From Amoebophrya sp. AT5.2 (Eukaryota; Sar; Dinophyceae; Syndiniales; Amoebophryaceae), in contig RXOD01005982.1 of the NCBI GenBank assembly GCA_005223375.1, positions 1 through 11,724 on the forward strand: DNA of 11,724 bases. Reading direction: 5' to 3'. The notes under the pieces were generated by a model. That model saw only the letters and a program-made list of their open reading frames with translations, ran no database searches and was not told the origin of the DNA. Both the position numbers and the translations under genes were made by a program. Positions 1-8,879 of the stretch are shown piece by piece (positions within the stretch are counted from its first letter, which is position 1; each line of letters begins with the position of its first letter).

Positions 1-305
1 TAGCAATTTTTCCAATTTCCATATATTTCGGGTCTTTTCTTCGTACAAACTCAGTAGCCACCTAGGCAGATCGTCCTTCTCTAGTGCTAAACTTTAGTTC
101 AGAATATTGATTTTCGCTATTGTGCTTGCGCTTTGGTTTTTCATCGCTGCAGGGGTAGCCATTGCGATATTTTGAATTGCAAAACTTTGAATTTCTAGTA
201 CTGGGCACTCGCAAGTCATTTAAAATAAACACAACCTGCCGCCACACGACTTGAAGTATTCGGGGGCATATCTAGTCGCGAGTGGCGATCGACGCTACAA
301 CAAAA
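1..305. other. Non-coding 3' flank of gene A
   Basis: This AT-richer stretch follows the TAG stop of gene A on the minus strand. A 61-codon minus-strand frame at 62-247 resembles nothing I recognise, and I see no splice-site pairing that would extend it. It most likely holds the 3' untranslated region of A and spacer. I see no AATAAA on the minus strand here. Confidence 0.5.
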
Positions 306-3300
306 CTACATCGTTGGGGGTCCTGCCTGGCTTGACCCCGCGTCACCATTGGTTTTCGTGACTCTGATCTCGAGCTGTTCCATACTGCATCCCAACTCGT
401 CCACGATATAACTCAGGAACTCCCGCGCAACCGGGAGCGGATCCGTGTTGGTGAGCCATTTGCGCGACATTGTCCGCGCACAGGTTTCCGGATCGTGATC
501 GTTCCACATGAGCTTCAGCCTGCACGCCTGCTCCCCGCCGCCGACACGATGCGAGCGGATCTCACACACCGGCACCCCTTTGTGGAGCACATCGGCGGTA
601 AACGCCGCCGCCATCCGGCCCCCGTCCTCGTCGCGCGGCTTCCGCGGAGAATCTTTCATTTCGTACTGCAGATTTGGTTGATCCTTATCGGTCTTGCGCT
701 TCTTTGCCGCTTCCTCACGGAGCTTCGACACCTTTTCCACGATGACACCGATTTCCTTCTCCCGATTTTCCTTGATGATATTCAGGCACTTGTCCACCTT
801 GTTGGCATCCTGGCGAATCATGTTGAACAACGCCGCCTGCTTGTCATCCTGGAGGAAGTCGAGCTCGGCCTTGCTGACGCGCCGCGAAGACGAGGAGTGG
901 TCTTTCAGATAGCCGCTCAAGATTTCCAGCTTGTGGGCCGACGAAAGGGCGGGGTAAACTGACGCCGTATTGTCATCGAAGTCGAGGACAGCCTCGTCGT
1001 CAACCCGGAAGATGACGGATCGGCGTGTTGCAGACGTGGCCACTTTCGCACCTGATTGAAGAAGCTCGTAGTCACACAGCAGCCCGCACTTCACTTCCGT
1101 ATCCTCCTCGCGCGGGTAATTAAAGTACGAACCCGACTCAACGATGAGGGGATCTGCCGCCAGCTGCGCGCTGCCGGGCGTTTGGAGGAGCTCCTGGCAC
1201 GTCGCGCGGTCGAGTTTCAGCATCTGCAGGATACCGCTGTCGTCGTGGATGATTTGGTACGGAGTGTCCTTCTGGATCGTCGAGAGCACGAGCACCGGGA
1301 ACCCGTTATCGAGCCGATACGAAGTGGCTTGCTCGTCTGAGATGCGCCTCGAAAGCGCCCGCGCGCACTCGAAGGAGAGAGGCCCTCTGAACTCGAGCCG
1401 GGCCAGGAATTCCGCGCCACGTTGCCCGAGCCTATCAGCGTTTCGCGACGGCGCGGCGTTTTTGAAGCGGTCCCCGAGCCCCTTGTACTCTGGCAGATCC
1501 GCGACAGAATGGTGGTTGTCGAAGCACGTTTTCCAATGCTTCATGGTGTTGCGCAGCTGAGCTCCCGACATCGGTTGGCTCTGCCGGGCGCAGCTCTGCA
1601 TGTAATCGAGGGAGCCGTGGTTCGTTTCCTCCATGATGGTTTCCAGCCGGTCGATCCCCGTCGTGTACTCGTGCGGCACATCATCCGGCTTCACGTACCG
1701 ATCGTGCCGCAGCCCGTCGCGCAGCCGGTCCCGCTGCGTGGAGTAATTCGCTCCGTCCACCTTGCACCTGCGGTCGTTGTTGCTGAGCCGCTCCGTATGC
1801 GGTTTCTCCGTTTCGTTTTCGTTGAGAGGCCGACAGTTGAGGCTGCCTTCGACCACTCTCTGCATGGGTTCCAGGAGACGTTGGTCGTGGAGTTCTGCCA
1901 TGTGCTTTGCGAGGGCGCCGGGCTTGTAAGACAAGCTTTTCACGTAGGTGGAGAGCGGGGCGGCCCAGCGGTGCGCAATCGGAAACCCCGGCCGCTGATT
2001 GAAAATGCGCGTCTCCCAGTAGCCGAACTGCGGATCGGCAGCCTGAAAAGCCGCAAAGTTGACGTGCTTACGCAGCGAATCCATCATCTCCGTGATGCCG
2101 TACGACGCAAACTTCCCACCGACGACGCAGCAATCCGCAATCAGTTTCCGGTTCTGAAGCCAGCGCGTGATCGCTCTGCGTCTGTTGATCACGTTCGTTT
2201 CCGGAACCGGGCTTCCTTCGGCGTACTGCTGGCCGAGCCACTTCGAGGCACGCTTAGCGAGGTCGGCGGACATGGGCTTCCCCGGCGTCAGCTGCTGGAA
2301 CGACTGCAGCAGTGCGTACCGCTCGTGCGCCTCGTTTGAAAACGCGATCGCGGCATCCATCGGAAGGGTGCTCTTCAGAATCGGCTCGAGGCACTTGAGC
2401 AGGTACACGTGATCACCGGTGACCTGGCTGTCCCCCTCCTCGTCCGACGACAAATCGGGGAGATCCAGATGGTCCTCGTCCGTTCCTGCAGCTTCTCCGG
2501 CGGCGCGGGTGTTCGCCTCCATGTCCGCGATGCTCATGTGCTCCAAGATGAAGGCCAATCTGAGCCGGTACTTCTTGAGGAACAGCGACACGCATCGGGT
2601 GCGGAGCCACCGCTTGTCCACACTGGATTGCATCGGCAGAGCTGAAGGCAATTCAGAATCAAGTGAAAGTCGAGATACCTATGGCGGAGCGAAAAAGTCC
2701 GAAATCTGACAAAAACCAATAATGAGAGGTCCAGAAATGGCATGACTTGACCTCAAAAAGTACCCTATCAAAAGTCCACCATCCTAGTGGCGGAAGCGAA
2801 AAATAGGAGGTCCAAAATAGACCCCTCCCAGAGAGGTCATTTTTACTCACTTTCCAATGACGTTTTAACGTGAAAAAAGTAAAGGAAGTTGATCACCGAG
2901 GTCCAACACCGAAACCAGGTCAGAAAGATCCCCGCGGTCCTCTGCTTCCTTCATCGCTTCGCGCATCCACTTCCATTTCGGCACCGGTTTGCTGGAGTCC
3001 TTCGCTCGCGCGAGCATGCGCAGCCGCGTGTCGCGCATCGCCCCCAGGTTGGCTCGCTTCCCTTTCGGGCCTCGCATGAAGCTGCGGATGGCCCTCGCGA
3101 TATTGAGCATGATCTTGGACTTCGGCTCGGCGCTGTTGCTGTCCCGATGCGCCTCGGCTTCCGCGAAAACCATGTGAAGCAGCTCGCTCCCCACTTGCCA
3201 GCAGCACATCTCCCAGGACGCCTGATCCACCATGACGCTGAACACCCGCGCCTCCTGTTTCTTCCAGCGCTCAACGTCGAATTCCTTCGCGTCCAGCAGC

Positions 3301-4384
3301 ATCTCCGCCACCACCTCGGAACCGTACAGAAACCCGACCGCTTCGAAGAGAAACTGCGTCTCCTCCTTGCTTTTCTTGCGGTCCTTGTCTTTCTTACCTT
3401 TCTTCGGGCCGCTTTTGGTCTGCTGGTACGGCAGCGGGTCGTACCGCAAGGACATGGATCCGTCCTCTTGCAACTTGGCCGTAAAGTGCTGATTGGGTTT
3501 GGTAAATGTTGGAGAGGAGCCGCGGGAGAAACAGGATCAGAGGTGGAAAACGACGGCAACAAAAATTACATTGGGCAGCTTCTGACTGTGTTTCCGGCGA
3601 GTTGCGTCGTCGTGCGCAATCGTCCAGAACATGGCCTTTTCGTCGCCCGGGATACCGAAAAGATCCTTGTAGTCCGAGATGGTTTCCCCTCGGGTTCTCG
3701 CGACAATGGACGACCATTGCCGCAGCATCCATCGCTGTCGCCCATAAGGTTTTGACGATTTTTGACTTTTGACGCTACCTATGGCTTAGACTCACCTACA
3801 AAATAGGGGCTGACTATCGATCACGATGTGCACGCATATACGCCTCGTTCAACATAAAGATCCACCATTTGCTGTTCCTCAGGTGCTTCTTCCGCGATCT
3901 GCCCGCTGAGTGCGAGATCCACATGGTTTGCGATGGAGGTTTTCAAGGCGTCGAGGGCTGCACCAGCCCACCCTATCGGCCAGGCATCGGTGGGGATGCC
4001 AGCATTGGTAAGCACATCCTTCCACAGCCCGTCACGATCCACGCCCGAATCGCGACAGATATCGCACGACATGGAGCAGACCTGGGGACAAATTCAAGCG
4101 ATCGACTTCCACGAGTCACGCCACGAGAACGCAAGAAAATTGGACGCATGAAGCCGGAGACTGTCACATTGCAGACACGTATCACGAAACCAATGTGCCA
4201 GGCCTTGCGCGCACGTCGTGGGTTGGAGACCGTCTGGGGGAAGCGGGGCGCCGATATCAGCGCAGTACTGCGCGGCCTTCTTTCTGTGGAGCGACCAGCT
4301 TCCATCGATTCCGGAGAATGCGCGCACGTTGAACGCCTTCTGATCGCTCCGCATCAGCGGAACCACGAAGACCGATTTTACCAT
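306..4384 (-). CDS. Gene A: large orphan protein, five exons (~1,189 aa)
   Basis: I assemble five exons: 4384-~4148, 4081-3842, 3734-3570, 3488-2897 and 2641-306. Introns 3735-3841 (GTATAT..CAG, phase 0), 3489-3569 (GTAATT..CAG, phase 0) and 2642-2896 (GTGATC..CAG, phase 1) keep the frame. The first junction is uncertain: an in-frame TGA at 4094-4096 must be removed and no GT donor has the right phase, whereas a GC donor at 4147 does. The ATG at 4384 has A at -3 and G at +4. Visible in the protein: a Cys cluster across that junction (C70, C73, C81, C85, C88, a possible zinc site), a Lys-rich run near 242-258, an acidic patch near 465-483, and a charged helix, probably coiled coil, near 1025-1065 ending in KKRK. 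No signal peptide or membrane segment is evident. I recognise no family. The basic runs would suit a nuclear protein, but that is a guess. Confidence 0.72.
2675..2806. repeat. Diverged repeat pair inside intron 4 of gene A
   Basis: Plus-strand 2675-2700 and 2779-2806 are diverged copies of one motif, with the shared core TGGCGGA(A)GCGAAAAA preceded by AT(A)CCTA. Around them AGGTCC/AGGTCA words recur near 2732, 2808 and 2838. The ten bases TACCTATGGC at 2676-2685 recur at 3775-3784 in intron 2 of the same gene. This looks like internal duplication, or remains of a small repeated element, in non-coding sequence. Confidence 0.6.
4082..4147 (-). other. Probable non-GT intron 1 of gene A
   Basis: Exons 1 and 2 of gene A lie in the same frame, separated only by a TGA at 4094-4096. 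The acceptor before exon 2 is TTTGTCCCCAG at its 3' end, phase 0. Every GT after codon 20 of exon 1 falls in phase 1 or 2, so a GT-AG intron would break the frame. GC at 4147-4146, following a CAT codon, gives a 66-nt GC-AG intron that keeps frame. GC donors are known in dinoflagellates. Other GC or GA donors in phase 0 are possible, so the left edge of exon 1 is approximate. Confidence 0.4.
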
Positions 4385-5099
4385 CCTTGCCGATTTGCAG
4401 TCACGATTGATAACACGAAATCAACCTATACGGGGTCTGATGGAAACAAAGATTGGTGGATTCGAGGGGGTCATGGGTCCTGGCGATTTTCGAAGCGATA
4501 CGAGTTCGACGATTTTCAATCGACATCTCACGAGTCACGAGGAACAAAATCGAAGGCGAATAAAAGAACCGAGAGCCAGCTGCGGGCGCGAAGCAACACT
4601 GCAGACAGAGAAGTATTTTTTTTGTGTATCAAGTCATCATGTATAAGCACAATCCCACCACACGTGGCAGGCCTTTGCTTATCTTCCCAAAAATGTATGG
4701 CCATCCCGTTCAAACGCCTTTCAATACTGTTGGCGCACTCTGTTTTACTTGGCATCACTGGCGCCATCACTGCGGCAATACTGTGCCGCTACTGTTCTAT
4801 CAGAGTATTCAGGCGGTGGCATGTGCGAATCGTCCTCATTACTTTCACTTGGAGGACTTTATGTTATTAAAAAAATTTTCCAATCCTCGACACAATCCCG
4901 CTGATGTGTCGAGCCATCACATAATCCGCCATAACCCACCACGCATCTTCTCCTACCCCGAAGAGCTAGAGTCAACGCAGGGCCTGGCGGCGTGGGAACG
5001 AAAGAACTGTCCTACTTCTCAACCACAAATGAGTCTTTAGGTCGACCCGGCAGAACGTGGAATGACCCCACGACTGCGTCGAGGCGTCGGCGCGACACC
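4385..5099. other. Non-coding spacer between genes B and A
   Basis: About 715 nt lie between the stop of gene B and the ATG of gene A. They should hold the 3' untranslated region of B and the promoter and leader of A. Frames are open on both strands: an 80-codon minus frame at 4528-4770, and a plus frame that continues from gene A's antisense. Neither has a recognisable product or coherent splice sites. An oligo-T run sits at 4617-4624. A perfect hairpin at 4886-4913 is listed separately. Confidence 0.5.
4886..4913. repeat. Perfect 9-bp inverted repeat (hairpin)
   Basis: CTCGACACA at 4886-4894 and its exact reverse complement TGTGTCGAG at 4905-4913 flank a 10-nt loop. It lies about 190 nt downstream of the stop of gene B on the minus strand. 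It could be an RNA 3'-end structure or a protein-binding palindrome. It is not a canonical histone stem-loop, which has a 6-bp stem and 4-nt loop. Confidence 0.7.
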
Positions 5100-6940
5100 T
5101 CACTTCTTTCCCTTCTTCATGGCCGGCGATTTCTTGACGAGCTCCACCTTCTTCATCGGCTTGGGGTTCGGCGACCCGCCCTTGTTCTTCTTAGCAGGCT
5201 TGACGACCTCCTCCTCTTCCACCTCCACGTCCGCGTCCGGAAAAATGTCCGGGACCTTCTTCATGGCCTTCTTCATGGCCTTGGCGGGGGTGGGCGGCTT
5301 GGAAGCGACCTTGGAGGACAGCTTGGAGGCGTGGATGGCACCCGGCGAGCCGCCGTTGGCGCGGGCGGCAGCACGCGTACCAAACAGGGAGACCTCGTCG
5401 TCGTCCTCCTCCATCGTGTCCTGTTTGAAGTGTCCGACGAAGCCGGGCAGGTCCGGGGAGAAGATCACGTCGCCGGCGGCCACTCCCGCCGGGGCCGGGC
5501 GGTCGCGCGAAGAGGACGCCCCCCCGGTGGTGGTGGTGTTGGCGGTGTTGGAGTTCACGGGAACGTGGCGGGCGTCCAGGCCGCCGCCCTCCATGGGCGT
5601 GAAGATCAGCGTGGTCTTGTTGGCGGCCTTCAGGTCGGCCTGAAAGGGCGTATTTTTGTTGAAAGAAGGCACTGATAGAACGGTAGTGCGCCCCCGCAGT
5701 CTACAAAAATAAGGAACCTGCAAAGCCTGATGTGCGGAGGCCTGGCCACGACCCCTCGGCCGCTTAATGAGTCTTTCTAGAGTTGCAGACTGAATATCGG
5801 ACCTATCCAAGGCGCTCTGAAACGAAAACCAGAGCATGACTATACGTAGTTGCCGTGGCGGCCGGCGTCGAAAGGCTTCTCCACCGGAGCCTTGGAGGAG
5901 CCGACCGGGGCCTTCCCGTTGAGGGACACGCGGAGCTCGCGGCCCTGGGCCATGGCCTGGCACTTGGCGACGTCCGCCGGGTCCTGATGTGGCGATTAGA
6001 AAGCGATAGCCGGCGCAATCTCAGCGAGTGGCCATTGAATGCTAGTAAGCGGTCCTGCCTAGCCTATATCTACGTCCCTATCATGCTTTAAATCACAACA
6101 TCCGATACCAGCGCCATGCCGGGCTGCATCAGGGCCATCATGGGGGTGGGCGCCATGCCGAGGCTCATGCCGTTGCCAAACATGTTGCGGATGAACTCGG
6201 CGCTCTTGCGGTTGGTCTCGATCCGCTCGTCCTCGCGCTCCTTTTTGATCTTGTCCTCCTCGGAGATGAACTTGAAGGACGTGATGAGGTCGACGATCTG
6301 GCACGCGCGGAACGTTTCGCGCAGCTCCTCCACCGCGGCCTTCAGGGTCGCGCAATTCAGGCGGCCCAGCGGCAGCTGTGGAGTTGGAGAGATGTGTTTG
6401 AATGCAGCGGAAAACGATTGACAACATGCAGACGAGCGACGTGGACTAAGCTCTTCGGGACATTCTCTACCACCGAAAGAGGGGAGAACGCCATCTTGTC
6501 CTTGTCGTTCCAGATGTGGATGAACATCTGCTTCGCCGCGCCCTCCGCCTTCACCTTCTCGAAGACGATACGGGCCGAGATCTCGCCGGCACTGCCCAAC
6601 ACCGTGGCGCAGTCGCGGTTCCCCAGATTCGCGTAGTCTGTTGAGTAAGCGATTGATATTTACATAGACACTCAGACAAGTATACCGGGCTGAGTCTGGA
6701 GGTGGAGCTAGGCTATGTAGGGCTAGGCTAGAAGCATGAATGAACTGCACAGACGGTGGCGCGCGCCAGGGGCGCGTCGGCGACCAGGGTGTAGTGGGTG
6801 TAGTTCTGCTCGCGGGCCTGGGCGGCGTCCTTGGTGGTGGTCAAGGCGCCGATCATGTAGCTCAACTGCTCGACGGTGAGCAGATGCGCCCGGCCCAACA
6901 TCGCCTGGGCCTCGTGGATCGGGGAGCCCTTCTTTCCCAT
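5100..6940 (-). CDS. Gene B: orphan protein with Met-Lys-Lys tail, five exons (~433 aa)
   Basis: Exons are 6940-6751, 6637-6471 (or 6474), 6375-6109, 5983-5846 and 5639-5100. All four introns can be read as GT-AG and keep frame: the first splits a codon after position 1, the rest are phase 0. The ATG at 6940 has A at -3 and G at +4. The same frame stays open to an ATG at 7156, which would add a basic 72-residue extension; I prefer 6940. The N-terminal ~150 residues look globular. A charged helix (EEDKIKKEREDERIETNRK, near 157-176) and a Met/Gly/Pro-rich stretch near 183-207 follow. The last ~180 residues are low complexity, with an acidic run (DADVEVEEEE) and MKK motifs ending KKGKK. No targeting signal or membrane helix is visible. 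I do not recognise the family; the tail suggests nucleic-acid contact or nuclear location, as in some dinoflagellate Lys-rich proteins, by analogy only. Confidence 0.85.
5255..5278. repeat. 12-nt tandem repeat coding for the MKK motif
   Basis: CCTTCTTCATGG occurs twice head to tail (5255-5266, 5267-5278). On the minus strand it encodes two AMKK units in the tail of gene B. The unit is four codons, so copy-number change would keep frame. Confidence 0.8.
5640..6750 (-). other. Introns of gene B with inverted-repeat-like ends
   Basis: The four introns are 6638-6750 (113 nt), 6376-6470/6473 (95-98 nt), 5984-6108 (125 nt) and 5640-5845 (206 nt). In the second, the 5' end GTGGTAGAGAATGT pairs imperfectly with ACATCTCTCCAACTCCAC just before the final AG. 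In the third, TGTGATTTAAAGC near the 5' end pairs imperfectly with GCTTTCTAATCGCCACA near the 3' end. I see no comparable pairing in the other two. A CTAAT word 14 nt before the acceptor of the third intron may be a branch site. Confidence 0.6.
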
Positions 6941-7392
6941 TTTGTTTGCTTTGCGCCGGCTTGGAGACCGAAAAAAAGATTTGGGGTCGAGGTTCGGACG
7001 AGTCCTTAATCGCTTCTGCGGTTTGATTGCGGAAATGATTGAAGGATTGTTGGTCTCTCCATTGCGTCTCTCAATATCGCTCGCCCCATAGGTTTCTTGC
7101 GTTCTTCCTTGCCAGAGATACTTTGATGGACTACGGGACGCTCCTTGTTTTTCCATAACTAACTTTTACTAGAGAACAACGGCGGCCCAAGATAATCAGA
7201 TCCGGCAGACTTTAGCAAAACAGTTGAAATTAGTCCCGCGCTGGCGTCGCGGATAGCACCGCACTCGCGTACAGCGCGGGTGGAGATCGCGTCTCAGGTC
7301 TTCGAAAAAAAAACAGCAAGATCTTCTGCTCGATTGCATTGGACGATGAACGAAACGAAACGACTCCAACTGACACTTCACCGCATCCCCAA
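6941..7392. other. Divergent spacer between genes B and D
   Basis: This holds the leaders and promoters of gene B (minus) and gene D (plus). The frame of B remains open up to 7156. The frame of D is also open upstream of 7393 for more than 100 nt, but without an ATG. At 7157-7170 the plus strand reads ACTAACTTTTACTAG, like a branch site, pyrimidine run and AG acceptor, and could be a leader-intron or trans-splice acceptor for D. No TATA box is evident. Confidence 0.4.
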
Positions 7393-7843
7393 ATGCTCAC
7401 CGTACGCCCGCGCTACGACCCGGGGCCCCTCGGCTACGGGCTGGAGAAAAGCACGTCGAGAGGCGGCGGAACTGCGAGATCCGCCCGGTGGGAGCTGGCG
7501 GCAGCTTCTCTTGGGAGTTTCCTCACGGGCCTTGACTTCAATACTACGATACTACGGACCAACATAGCATCTTCAACTAACCACATACAGGTACGTCTTC
7601 ATCAGATACAACAGGTACCTGCGTCGGGCGGGGGCGTGCCGGAAGGGTGTCGCGCCTTGCTTCTCATCGACGTTCCAGAACAGCGTCGCCGGCGGTACTT
7701 CGCGTTGGGGTCGGGAAGCCTACCCGTCTGGTGCGATCCCTACGCACGTGTGGAAACGTGATCGCAAACCAGCCTACCAGCCTAGGATCTGTGGGCGAGG
7801 CCGCGAACGACCCGCAAATACCTTCTTAAATCTCACCCAGTAG
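7393..7843 (+). CDS. Gene D: small basic orphan protein, two exons (115 aa)
   Basis: This is the only plus-strand gene. Exon 1 is 7393-7487 and exon 2 is 7591-7843 (TAG). The 103-nt intron begins GTGGGAG and ends AACTAACCACATACAG, with a near-consensus CTAAC branch site. Both borders are phase 2 and the joined codon is CGG (Arg). Exon 2 is in a different frame from exon 1's continuation, so no single open frame shows this gene. The product starts MLTVRPRYDPGPLGYGLEKS and continues across the splice as ARYVFIRYNRYLRRAG. It is rich in Arg, Lys, Tyr and Gly, with no membrane helix. Size and charge resemble a small ribosomal or organellar ribosomal protein, but I match no family. The start codon context (C at -3) is weak; it is the first ATG in a long open frame. 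Confidence 0.68.
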
Positions 7844-7849
7844 AAAATT

Positions 7850-7855
7850 TTTATT
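7850..7855 (-). other. Possible AATAAA polyadenylation signal of gene C
   Basis: The minus strand reads AATAAA starting 26 nt after the stop codon of gene C, inside the 37-nt gap before the gene D stop. Spacing fits a eukaryotic poly(A) signal. The motif is not reliably used in dinoflagellate-lineage protists, and it sits in an A/T run where it can arise by chance. Confidence 0.35.
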
Positions 7856-7880
7856 GGTTTTCCAGTTATTGGTCGATCCG

Positions 7881-8879
7881 CTACGTTAGCCGCGGTGTGC
7901 TATACATTAAAAAAACAAGTGCCTTGTGATCGGAGTAGAGGATTTCCACGCGTTTGTTGATCACTTGCGCCAGTTCCTCGGGGGATCTCCGCGCCGCGAA
8001 GGAGAACCCCACCACGGCCTCCGGCGCAATCTCCTCGTCGTTGTCGCCGGGATCGTTGTGCGTCAGAGCGAAGTCCGACTCGACGTACCTGCGAAGAAGA
8101 AGAAGGTGGATCATTCGATATGGATATTGTTCGCAGGTCGTAGTCCGAGGCCGAGCGACAGTGCAAGTCATTTGATGTGTATCCACGAACTATCTCAACC
8201 TCTACCTAAACTCTTGTCCCGGCGAGAATTTGGCCTGATCTTTGTGCACGAGCTTCCGTATTCTCCGCAGTTCCGGGTCCTCCCTCCTGTTTCCACCGCC
8301 TCCGCCGGCGGAATTCAGCTCCACCGTTTGCTCGAATGCGTCGTTGATAAGGTTGGACGCGGCGTCGCCATCATCTTCGCTATTCTTGTCGTCGTTGTAG
8401 AACCGCCACACGGCGCGTGCCTTTCCCCCCCGCTCCTCGATCACCACCTCCTTGTTACCTCCACTTTCTCCTCCATCACCGCCCCGGGGCTGACGAAGGA
8501 GGTGGCCACCACGCTGAAAATCATTTTTACGACCACCATTAGGATAAGTACTTTTACTTGTTCCCGTATTCACCGAATTGGAGTGGTGGGAGCAGACGGA
8601 GGAGCCACTGTTGCTCGTCTTCGAAGACTTCCGCACTTTCTGGAGGGACGACTGCGTGTGGCCTGTGGCCCCAGAAGTCTCGCTCTGGCTATGGTACTGA
8701 GGTGGTGGATTATACGACGAAGAGCTACTGTGCGCCGGCTCGTCGTCGTACGAGAAGCTGTACTGGTCAGCACGGAACAGTTGGTCGTGTTGGTCCCGCG
8801 CCGCGGTCGCGCTATCGAGGCCCCCGCCAAAGCCTCGTCCGCCGTGGTCGCGGAAGCTGGACGAAGAACTCTTCGACAT
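7881..8879 (-). CDS. Gene C: Ser-rich orphan protein, two exons (293 aa)
   Basis: Exon 1 is 8879-8206 and exon 2 is 8088-7881 (TAG). The 117-nt intron has donor TTTAG/GTAGAG and a pyrimidine-rich acceptor TTCTTCTTCTTCGCAG, phase 2, restoring Arg before YVESDFALTH. Roughly the first half of the protein is low complexity, rich in Ser, Gly, Asn and His, starting MSKSSSSSFRDHGGRGFGGG, and probably disordered. The remainder looks structured: a segment with KARAVWRFYNDD, a Gly run, a basic helix (RRIRKLVHKD), then a mixed region after the splice with FSFAARRSPEELAQVINKR. No signal peptide or membrane helix is seen. The ATG directly follows a GAAGCAG, so it could be an internal exon start or a trans-splice acceptor; start context is weak. 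I recognise no family. Confidence 0.75.

Noticed and set aside
1422..2339. Plus-strand open frame of 305 codons
   Set aside because: It lies wholly antisense to the long last exon of gene A. His/Arg/Val-rich composition is typical of a reverse-strand shadow in GC-rich coding sequence.
2642..2896. Reading the 202-codon and 781-codon minus frames as two separate genes
   Set aside because: A GTGATC donor at 2896 and a CCTTCAG acceptor at 2642 join them in matching phase 1 and skip the TAA at 2865, so one gene is the simpler model. Two genes remain possible.
4528..4770. 80-codon minus frame upstream of gene A as an extra exon
   Set aside because: It ends at a stop without a convincing donor joining to the next exon, and the ATG at 4384 has an ideal context.
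3869..4870. Long plus-strand open frame of 333 codons
   Set aside because: It runs antisense to two well-supported exons of gene A and to non-coding spacer, and its protein is low in recognisable structure. I treat it as a shadow.
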